Source: Aporrectodea caliginosa
Lineage: Eukaryota > Annelida > Clitellata > Crassiclitellata > Lumbricidae
NCBI GenBank assembly: GCA_020284085.1
Contig: JACEVL010000102.1
Span: 511,501 to 575,500, forward strand
Reading direction: 5' to 3'
Length of the DNA: 64,000 bases
Shown here: positions 45,301-57,300 of the stretch, piece after piece
How the letters are laid out: each line of letters opens with the position of its first letter
Position numbering within the stretch: position 1 is the first letter of the stretch
Made by a program: the position numbers and the translations under genes
Notes under the pieces: model-generated
The model's database searches: none
Told to the model about the DNA's origin: nothing
Seen by the model: the letters and a program-made list of their open reading frames with translations, nothing else

Positions 45301-48300
45301 TTTGATGTGTATATGAGCAAATTCAAGAGAATGCATAAAATGGGTCAGACAAAGGAGAAGATATAATATCCACTCCTTCGTCTGACCAGTCTGTTATCAG
45401 CCCAATGTACCACTTGTGGTCATATTGTGCTACCACAATTGCACGCCTTCTGTATGCCTCACCGGCCTGGTGGGGGTACACCTCAGCTAGCGAACGAAAC
45501 AGTCTACAAAGGTTTTTACAACGAGTCAAGCGAATGGGCTACCTCCCGCCTCAGCAGCCTGATGTAGTCTGTATGATGGAAAAGGCAGACAATCAGCTTT
45601 TTCAGGCAGTCATATGGAACTCAAGTCATGTTCTGCGTAGCCTTTTTCCACCGACAGTCCGACGTAGCTATGCAATGCGCCAAAGACCTCATGACTTTGA
45701 ATTGCCAAATAAAGACGATCGTAGCTTCATCCCTCGTGTGCTCTTTAAGTCAATATCAAAGAGATAGAACTGTTCGTAACTTAATCCAATCCATCGGTTC
45801 ACTGCCGTACTGACATCTGACGATAACACTAATAATTATAGCTATTTCCCTCTTTTTTCTTCTATGTGAGAAGTTGCGGTCTGTCAACTTTCTATTTTCA
45901 ATAAACGAAATTATTATTATATATTATTGCTGCCAGATACAGCCGGGATTGACAGGTAGTGGCATCAAGTTGCTTGCTCTGATTCTGCTGTCACATCTTC
46001 TGGTTTATTACAATCTTCAATATCATTAACTGGTTAAGCAGTTCCAAATGAGTCCAAAGATAGTCTTCACATAATTATCAGAATCTTTGATACTGGGACA
46101 AATGCAAATAATTTTCGCGAAGTCACCAAGAACAATGCACTGCTAAGGTCGAAGATTTTGAGTCTGTAATATACGGTACATGCTGTTTGTGCTTTACTCA
46201 TATAAAGGACTTCCAAGTTGGATGAGCGGTACAGTGCAGCCAGGATGATTTCTTGAACCCCTAGCCATCATGAATTTGTCCCAGTATCAAAGATTCTGAT
46301 AATTAGGGAAAGACTATCTTTGGACTCATTTGGAACTGCTTAACCAGTTACTGATATTGAAGATTGTAATAAACCAGAAGATGTGACAGCAGAATCAGAG
46401 CATACAACTTGATGCCACTACCTGTCAATCCCGGCTGTATCTGGCAGCAATAATATATGACCACAAGTGGTACATTGGGCTGATAACAGACTGGTCAGAC
46501 GAAGGAGTGGATATTATATCTTCTCCTTTGTCTGACCCATTTTATGCATTCTCTTGAATTTGCTCATATACACATCAAATTCACGACAATACACAAAGTA
46601 GGGCAAGCTATTGTCTGACTTGGCCAAGACATGATGACATTTGCTGTGTTCCTTTGCAATTTGTCCTTTGTTTAGTGTCAGCATCTCAAGCACGCAGTAA
46701 CAGTGCATGTCAGTACTAGCTGGACAATTCTGTATGGAAGACAGTAAACAACAAAATTTTCATCTGATGCGCAGAAATACTTTCAAAATATGATGCTGTA
46801 TGCAAAATGACATTAATTACTTATTTTGATATTTTTACATGTTCAGCAGTTCCACAATTGTAAGCAGTTTGACAGACCACCAAAGAACACTACATTTCGT
46901 TCATAAAGTCACTTTGATTATGATAAAGAAATGCTTATGTTGACTATAACCTTAATAAGAATTACTTGGTTTTGTTTCATTTATATTAGAAAAGTGATCA
47001 CATTGGTTTCACAGTTTTGATATTGATATTTAGGGTAACAAGTCTGTCAAATATCACCCATGATTGCAATTCGCGATACCAAAAAACGACCATTTTTGAC
47101 ACACTGTAAAGTCCTTAAAACAAAAAACCCCATTAAGATTTTTGGAACACTTATCAATCGATCTATGGTCTGTCAGAAAATGCAATAAAAATATAAAATT
47201 TATATGTCCCTTTTTGGGAATATTTTTGCTCTTTAACCCCCGTTGTCAGATTTGGTCAACTTTGACAGCCTATATCTGGCAGATGTGAATAACTAATCAA
47301 GTCAAACTTTGGCAAGTAATTGCCAGCAACATAGACAGTATACATAGAAAATTTGAATGTATTGTACCTGGTACATATGGAGATATTGATCACTGAATAT
47401 TGCAGAATTTCGATATAAAATGAATATGAAGGCATCTTTGACATTTATTACAGCTGAAATTATAGGACACACAATAAAAATGATTATATTTTTGTAATCT
47501 ATGCAAGAAACTGTACAGGCAAAAATAAAATCATCTACTTTGGTGTAACGGCTCCAGAGATATCAAATTTCAAAAAGTGGACATCTCGAAGTTTCGCGAA
47601 GTGCCTTCGGAGGGTGGGGTCACAGAATCCCCGATATCTTGGAAAGTATTTTAAATATTGCAGAAATATTTTGGATTTTTCCATCCTATATATCTTGCAA
47701 CATGTGGTAAAAATTTCAGCCAATTCGGAGATGGTCGAGTGGGAACCTTCCTCAAAATTGGTTGAGTTGAGCTGGAATGACCCTAATGGCTGCCACATTC
47801 TGTGCACCCAAAAAGAACCTACGTTGTGCCATGTGGAAAATTGACCGTTGAGTGTGGCTTCAGGGTTAGAAATGATTTGTCTGCATACAATAGAAACAAA
47901 GCTATATTTTCTTTCTTAAAAACGCAGTTTTCACAAAAGTCCGGTTTGTCTGTTTGTTTTTCAGTATTTAGAAAAACGTTACAACTCGAAAGTCGTGAAG
48001 CTTATTGGAACAATTAGTATGCTAATTGGCAATGTAAGTATCCTCTGAGTATGCATTTTCATTTACTGTTTAAATGCGGAGTTGAAATTCATTTTATCAG
48101 CCAATACGTTGTACAGCCATATAGATTACTGATGGTATCCTATGCAGATGATAGGAATCTGATTCTGGGGTTAACACAGTGCTGTCTTAAGGGCATGCTG
48201 GGAAGTTGCCAGGGACCCTCGATTCTAGGGGCTCCCAAAATTACTGCGTGCATGATCTCCATGCATGGCAGATATGAAACTATGCCCAGGGCCTACAATG

Positions 48301-51300
48301 CTGTTAAGACGGCAATGGGTTAACACCGATGACATCAGTTCTTCTGCAGGGATTGGCAACTTGTTTGTTAAGATTTTGAGCAGTGTATCAACGAAGTACT
48401 CGGTAAGTAAGTCAATCAGTTGGTTTGTGGTGTTTGTTTTCAAATGAGCCAATTTAAGAAAATGTTTTCACCACAGCTCACTGTAACTACTGTTTTATCT
48501 GAACTTGTAAGGAATTCCAGCTCTAATCCAGACTCTGCTCTTTTGCAGTCGTTTTAAGGGCACATAGGTCGTAGGTGAGAAATTCAACCGGATATATTTC
48601 CAGTTAAAAAATCAGGAGTCTTTTGATACATGACTGAACCTGGTTCAAGTCTAAATGAGATGTAAATTTTGATGTTTTACTAATGTGCCAAACGATCCAT
48701 TTGCATACATTTCATGACTGTGTGTGCGAGAGACGATTTGTTGTGGCTCAGTTTCAGTGTGTTTGAAGTAAGATTGATATTAAACGTGATCAGAGAGATT
48801 TCTGTTAAATCTGAACAGCCTGCTAATGATCGATTTCTGTTGGCTGGTATTTGCGTGACTTCTGGAAAATGTGTTCAGTTGTGACAGAATTCTTGAACTA
48901 TCCCGACAGATATTCAAAGCAGAGATTGAATGACTGGCTGACTGACTAACTTACTCATGGACTGGCTGGCTGGTTGGCTAGCTCACTCACTCAGTTGCTG
49001 ACTGACTTATTGATTGATTGATTGACTGACTGATGGACTGACTGACTTATTGACTGACTGTCTTATTGACTGACTGACTTATTGACCTGCTGTCTGACTG
49101 ACTGACTTATTGACTGGCTTATTGACTGACTGACTTATTGACTGACTGACTTATTGACTGACTGACTTATTGACTGACTGTCTTATTGACTGACTGACTT
49201 ATTGACCTGCTGTCTGACTGACTGACTTATTGACTGACTGACTTATTGACTGACTGACTTATTGACTGACTGACTTATTGACTGACTGACTTATTGACTG
49301 ACTGACTTATTGACTGACTGACTTATTGACTGACTGACTTATTGACTGACTGACTTATTGACCTGCTGTCTGACTTACTGACTTATTGACTGACTTATTG
49401 ACTGACTGACTTATTGACTGAAGTCACTGACTTGTTGACTGACTTATTGACTGACTGACTTATTGACTGACTGACTTATTGACTGACTGACTGACTTATT
49501 GACCTGCTGTCTGACTGACTGACTTATTGACTGACTGACTTGTTGACTGACTTATTGACTGACTGACTGACTTATTGACTGACTGACTTATTGACCTGCT
49601 GTCTGACTGACTGACTGACTTGTTGACTGACTGACTGACTTATTGACCTGCTGTCTGACTTACTGACTTATTGACTGACTGACTTGTTGACTGACTTATT
49701 GACTGACTGACTTATTGACCTGCTGTCTGACTGACTGACTGACTTGTTGACTGACTGACTGACTTATTGACATGCTGTCTGACTGACTGACTTATTGACT
49801 GACTGACTTATTGACTGACTGACTTATTGACTGGTTGACAGACTGACTAAATTCAAATCGTCTGTTCCTTTGTTTTTGCTATGGTCATTGGCAAATATTT
49901 TAGTAACAGTTAAGGCAGATTAGCATATAATTATTTGCAAATGGAGACCTTTGATTTGTGTGACCTTTGCCCTGCTCTGCATAAGTAATTGAAAGATTAT
50001 CACTTCAGCAATTCATTTACAGCGTACAGCTCTTATAATATGATACAATGCAAAGCTGCATTTACAGTTGTTGATCTCTTATTGCCACACTGCCAGTGCT
50101 AATAAATAATCTAACAACATCCATGGTACCATTATCATAATGAGGTCCAGGATATCAACCAATGATCACTTCAGGTAAAGTGCCCCACAAGACATATAAC
50201 TTCACTGCTTCAGAGTCTGTCTGCTGACTTTGCCTTGTTTGTCCTACTTTGTAAAACTGTGGAGTAAAACCGTTGACCCTTTTGCTGTTGATCCGTGCTT
50301 TTATAAACTGTCTTCTTTTTGTTCTGTTAGGGCGCAACAAAGTTGATGTTTAATATTAAATACAGTTTGAGTTGTGTTCTGCTACAAGTTTCCTGCTTTT
50401 CGGATAAACATAAAGAAAGTAAAAACCTGCTCCAAATTTTCATTCACTTTGCCTGTGACTCGGTTGGGTGTTTGCGGTTGCCCTCCATCCAGGCTTATGA
50501 CTGGTATAGGGGATCCGGACAATTCCCCCTGGACATTTCCCGCCATCTCCCAGCTGGATTTTTCTCCGGGCGTTTCAATAGGATAAAAAAAACGGATATT
50601 CCCCCCAAATGTCCACAGAAGTCAACAATTTGTATGTTAATATAGCAACAGATTGAGTAAACAACCCAGCTTTTAGATCTATTAATGTTTACTCATTTTA
50701 ATGTGTTGATATTTACTCAATCTGTTGCTATATAATCTGTTATGAATTTGTTAAAAAAGCAGCTGCGAAAAACAATAGAGATGGAGTCGGAAACTGTAGC
50801 TAGTTTACGTGGAAAAAACAAAGTTATTTTAAACGATTTTGTTTATGTTAAACACCAAAAAATTAGCAAATAACGTAATTAGTTATGAGTGCGAACGACG
50901 TCGTAGAGGTGCAGGGACAAATTTAAGCGAGTGTAAAGGTCAAAGGTCAAATTAAATGAAGATCTGTAAGTTGTTAGTCACCTGCATGAACACACTCATG
51001 CTGCTGTTTTGATTCGTTTTTAAAATATTCTTCTTTTTTATTTGTGACGTATATAAAGCTGATTGTAATGTTTGTTGACGTTTGTCGGGGTTGGGGGGTT
51101 GAAATATCCGGGGGTTAAAAAATCCAGGGGGTAAATGTCCGGGGGAAATGTCCAGGGGAAGTCTCCTAGACCCCTGGTATAGACATGGGTTCGGGTTATG
51201 GTTAGGGGCATGCAGTGCGTCAAAGAACATGGCGTTTACTTTGAAGCTTTGCCTACACACGGAGATTACACATTGATCCACTGACTTGTGACCATGCATG

Positions 51301-54300
51301 AGACAAAGCACAGTTTGTGTTTATGATGTGTTTGGTTGTGTGTTGCAGTTGTTCTACATGGGTCTTCTCATTTACGCTCCTGCAACAGCGCTAGAAGCAG
51401 CAACACGATTCGATGCCTGGAAGTCGGTCGTTGCAATCGGGGTCATTGCAACCCTCTACACAACACTGGTTTGTGCCGTCCGGATATCTGTTCGGTTTAA
51501 AAGGCTTTTCTCAACTAACGTTGACACAAAAGTCATGATGGCTGATTGAGTGAATGATTGACTCAGTAATTAATTGATTGATATTCTAAATAAGAAAGGG
51601 CCTCTCTCCTCCTCTTTCTTCCACTTGTCTTTACCATCCTCCTTCTCTTTTGTTTCCTCTTTCTCTCCTTTTGTCCTCTTCCAATGTATCCTCTTCTTCT
51701 TCCACTTTCGTCTTTCTCTCCTCTTCCACTTCCTCTCTCCTCTTTCTCCCGTCTTCCTCTTTCTCCTGCTTCTCTCCTCCTCTTCCACTTCTCCTCCACC
51801 TCCTCCTTGTGAATCTTGACTGGTTGTGGATTATCATTTCAAAATGCAGTTGTTTTCAGACCGTCGGTTGCTGCCAAGTGCTCTGCATTCTACAAGATCG
51901 GTGCTATAGTCATTTCATAGATCAGATTTAATCATGAAACGCTGTTAATTGTATCTGTGTGAGGCGTGCACGTTAAAACGTGTGAAACTAAAGCAGCTCT
52001 GGTTTATTTTGTTTATCATGTTTATTTTTTAGTTATCTTGTTTAAATTTATTTAATTTGTTTATTTCCTAGGGAGGTCTGAAGGCCGTTATTTGGACGGA
52101 CGCTTTTCAGGCGATTGTCATGGTTGCCGGAATGTTAGCCATCGTCGTTAAAGTGAGTCAAAACAAAATTACTCATTAAATGCAATATAATACAATACAA
52201 TACAATACAATACAATACAATACAATTGTGATTTGATAATGCCCTTCAAATGCATACATTGCTATGCAATGCAACTGTAATTTGATAATGCCCTAATTAT
52301 ACACAGAATACAACTGTAATTTGATAATGCCCTCCTTACAAAGTTCAGAAGTGCACACTGAAGCCAGGCATCCATTAAGAGCCATAGGTAGACTGAAAGG
52401 GTTAAGTTTTCAGTTTAGAGCAAAAGTCATGTTGCAAAGATGAGAAGGTAGAGAGTTCCAGATGAAGGGACTGGACTGGCAACTGTGAATGACAGTCGGC
52501 CAAAAACAAGACGTCTGCTAGGAACAACGTAATTTCCAGAAGTTCTTAAAATTACATTTTACATATACAGACACATACAATTGTAAATTTTCAATGAAAT
52601 GAGAAGGCGATCGATTGCAAGTTTTCATTTACTTGAGAATGCGATTGTAAATTTTGATCACGTTATGTGAGAATTCACTCAATTCAGTTGATTGAAAGTT
52701 TTTTGTTTACGTGAGAATGCGATTGATTGTAAATTTTCAGTTACATGAGAATGTGATCAGTTGAAAATTTTTGATTACTTGAGAATGTGTTTGATTTTAA
52801 TTCAGGGAGTGATGGCACTTGGCAGCCTCGAGAAAGTGTGGGATGTCAGCAAAGAGGGCGGACGTCTGATCTTTTTCAAGTAAAGCAAATCCCAAAAGTC
52901 TTTGATCATCATCACCACCACCACCACCATCATCTTCCTTATGCAAAGCATAAAATCCAGAGGGAATAGAAAACTACTCTATTATGGCTTTTGAATACTA
53001 AGCTAATGATCTCTCAGTCGGTGGATATTATGACTAGCCTCTGTCCCGTGATTGGCATTTGCAGGGTAGTTAGCAGATAGCCTGGCCAGATCCCCTTTTG
53101 CTCCCCATTCCATATGCTTACCTGTCACTTCTGTCTTTCTGCCTACCTTCCTGTCTCTTTCCCTCCCTCTGCCTCCCTCCCTCTCTCTCTGCCTCCCTCT
53201 CTGCCAACTTCTTCAAGCTGCATAGATTAGTTATTGTTATTATTATTATTTATTATTATTATTGTTATTATCACTATTATTATGCATTTATTAAGCACCA
53301 TTGTCTAATGACCAAGGATCAATCAATGGTGCTGAGCAAATTGTGAGTGAAGATTTGCTCATGGTCCCTATATACACAGTAACCATCTCAGAGGATCGAA
53401 CCCATATACTGCACTTGTTACAAGGCAAGCGCTATAACCAGTCGTCGTCCACAAATGGTAACAATGAAGTGGCAGTAACAATGGATCTGTGATTTCTTGA
53501 CAGTTTATATCACGCTTCATTGCTTCTCTGACTGTTTTCAGTTTTGATGTGGATCCAACTCAGCGACTTTCGATCTGGTCGACCGTAATCGGTGGAACAT
53601 TTTCCACTCTGTCGATTTTTGGCATTGGACAGACAAGCGTCCAAAGGTTCTGCGCTCTGCCTACGGTCGATCATGCGAAAAGGTCTGTACAACTCTATGC
53701 TATAGATATATGTGTCAAGAAACTTTATATAGGATTTTGTACTCTCTATGGTATAGATGTATGCATGCATGTATGTTAGGCTGACCAGATATTGGAAACT
53801 AAAAACCGGGACACTTCAATCACAAAATAAATTTGTGATGTTGTCAATAATTAATATAATATAACTTGCACAAATATCTATTTTATGCTTATTATATTGG
53901 TATAAAACTATAAAAATGTAAATTTAAATTTAATTATTCTAAATTTATCAAATCAGTCACTCATATTTGGCGCTTATGTATGCTTCTTAAGTTTCTTGTC
54001 TGCTAATATTCTGTCATGTAGGCTTAATTCAACACATGTTTCTTCCATATTCACTTTCACTATCATAACAGCTTGAAGAGTTTCTTTTGTGGTCATTGAT
54101 GTCTGACCTGCCGCCGTGAACAACCGAAATAGTTGACTTACAGATATTGCAGAATGCATCAGTCACACTGCTGGACAAGAATGAAAACTCGGCCTTCAAA
54201 TCGTCATTAAAAGAACATTTTCGTTTTGACATTTTATAAAGTTTTTTCGTTCGTCAGATTTTAAATTAAACATTATTATTTATGAAAATGTGTTTTATCA

Positions 54301-57300
54301 GAATATTATCACTACGACAATATGACGTTTAGAACCGGAAGAGGTATTAGGCCTATGCATGGTAATAAATAAAAGTGAGATTAAAATGAATTTACTCGCC
54401 AGATGCCAGTAGTAAAATCAAGGAGACGTTGATAAAGTAAGTAAGTATAATAGTATATCCTTTATTTGATCGGAAAGTCAGGTCAGTTTTTAAAAACCGG
54501 GACATATTTAGAGTTTGGCCTACCTTTCCCGGCAGCCGGGACAGCTAGCAGAAAATCGGGACTGTCCCGGGAAAACCGGGACGTCTGGTCAGCCTAATGT
54601 ATGTATGCATATACGTATCTGTGTATTAGGGCTGTCAAAATATTAGAAAAACGCGGCCCGGGCCCCCGACCTCACTTTCAGCGGGGGCCCGTCGGCCCGT
54701 CACTTAAAGAAAGCAAGAAATACTTGCGTTACCTTACAGTGTACACAGCACATAAAATGGCGGCTGATAGCTTGCTAGTCGCTAAAAGTTATAATTCGCT
54801 AAATTACATGTAACTGCTAGTCCGCTAGATAATTAATAACTGATGCCCACATTTTATTCCCAAAGTTTAAAAGTTACCTGCAGTCTGCACTGACGTGATT
54901 AGACAGTTAAATGCACGAAACAATGGAATGATTCTAATAAACTACTAAATCTTTATTTCAAACGAAAGCAACAGCAATGGCGGTTTGGCGGTAAACAACG
55001 AGATCTCGCGTTAAGATCTAGACAGTCCAAGTAAGTCAGTAAGTAACCAATCTTAATGGTAGTATTATTAACAAATTGCGCTAGGGCTTAAATTAAAAGT
55101 TAGTCACTCGTCGGCTTGCGGGTCAGCTACGGGCGGTAGGGCTGACGAGTGACGATAGGAAGCATGTTTCCCAATTTCTGTTCATAAGTGGAATGCAATA
55201 ACAGCCAGTGTGTCACCAGACTCACCACCAATTCCCGATATAGCGATCTTTCTTCTTTGATTGACAGGCCTAATGGTCGCCGGCGGTCTGTCGCCGATAC
55301 AGGGTAGCCTATACTGCGAAGGCGGCAGATTTGAAGAGGGGCACAAGGCTCTAGCAGCACATCATCCACAGTTCTGGTAATAGCAGTAATACCTCAACGC
55401 GCTGCAACGCATGGCTGGTCTTAGTATAGCCAGCCGACAAGTAAACAGGTACGGGTGCCAAGTTGCCAACTACCCCCGCGCCGATGACTAATACGCCACT
55501 GTAGCTGGCCAACACATCTTCAAATCCACAGCGTTTTAGGCGACAGAAAGTCTGTATTTAAGCTTTTAAAATTTACTTAAAATAATATGCTGATTCGGAC
55601 GGGTTTTCGGGCCTTGATTTAAGGGCCCGGGCCGGGCCCTTCGAACGGGCCCCCGGGGGCCCGGGGGCCCGTTGACAGCCCTACTGTGTATGTGCATGTG
55701 TGTATGTATGTGTGTATATATATGTGTGTGTGTGGATGTGTGTGTCTAGACTTTTATATAGGTCATTTTAGGAACCCCTCTAAAGCGCTAAAGGTAAGGT
55801 ACTAAGAGGACTAAAGTATCCTAGTTATTACCTACTACTACTGATCGATATTTTGAAATGTAAAATGGTTTTGTTTTACGCAAAATTATGCTTTACGCTC
55901 TCGTACTGAGATCAGATCCTCAGACTGTCGCTTCTTTTTAGTAATTAAATGTTTACCTGATTTGTTTTATTTTTTCAAGGGCCGTCTACCTAAATATTCC
56001 GTTCCTCATCATAGTCAACGTCTTGTCCTCACTCGCTGGTTTAGTAATTTATGCGCATTATGCCGTCAAGAAATGTGATCCTCTACAGAGCAAGGCAATC
56101 GCCAGTGCAAATCAGGTTACTGTTCTACTCTATTTGGATTCTACTAGTTTTGTTTTATGTTGTTTGTTTTCTTTATTTTTCTTTTTCTATGTGTGTATTT
56201 TTTTATTTATCTACTTTATTTGGTTTATTTATTTTGTAAACATTTTTATGGCTTGATTATTTTGTCAATTTATTTTATTTACACGTTTATTTATTATTGA
56301 TTTATTTTGTTGATTTATTTATTTAATTGTTTTTTTATTTATTACTTTATTTATTGTTTGTTTATATTTATTATTTATTTAAAAATTAAACTGTATTCAA
56401 TTATTAAATTTATTTAAATGATAATTTTCATAAATTAGCATTTTTTGCATATTTTGTTTTTATCAGCTGGTTCCGTATTACGTTATGGACGTTCTCAATT
56501 ATCCGGGTCTTCCCGGAGCGTTTCTTGCGACTCTCTTCAGTGGCGCCCTCAGGTCAGTTCAGACTTCTTCGCTTTCATTTCAGCTCAAACTGTTTTCTCT
56601 TAGAACAGAATTCTAGGAGAAGAAATATAAATTTTATTGGTGGAAATGTTAAATATTTTACTCGTTGGAAATGTAAAATATTGTCCGATATAAATGTAAA
56701 TGTTATGTGGTGGAAATGTTAAATACTGTGTTTGTCGGAAATATAAATCTTCTAAGTAGAAAATATGCATTTTGTTAGTTGGAAATATACATTTTGTAAG
56801 TTAGCAATGTAAATTCTATAGGTTGGAAATGTAAATTGTGTGTAAGCCATTTAATGATGGAGCATCAACACAATAATATCACAGTCAGTACAACTCGAAA
56901 GCTTCCAGTAAATGATGCAAAGTCTAAGGGGTCAGATGGACTTGCTGAGTGTGATTTTGTAAATCAGAGGTTTGTAAAGGAAAACTTGTTAAATTAGATT
57001 AAAAATTTGTTGTTGATAAGAAGACTTTGCAGACAATTGTGAATTAGAGATTTTTGTGAACATTTAAATTCACTTGGATATTCACTTTGTAATTGCAGTT
57101 GAGTGTCGAGTAGCCTTAGTTTGAATTTGCTTATTGACTTTGTCATTGTAGTTCAATGTCGAGTAGTCTCAACTCAGCCGCTGCAGTAACGTGGCAAGAT
57201 ATCGTTCGATATTTCTTTACGAAAACAACGGAGAAACGAAAGGCAATCATCACTCGACTTCTCGGTAAAGATCTAATCTAAGAATAAGAATCATATTTCA

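Noticed and set aside
45172..46708. Identical 64-aa ORFs on opposite strands as a real gene pair
   Set aside because: They are the two arms of the inverted repeat; no conserved domain was recognised and the frame is short.
48930..49850. Regularly spaced direct repeats resembling a CRISPR array
   Set aside because: No unique spacers: the units abut and vary gradually, as in a eukaryotic minisatellite.
51563..51837. Lys/Glu/Arg-rich frames in several registers
   Set aside because: They are the complement of a polypyrimidine tract; composition alone keeps them open.
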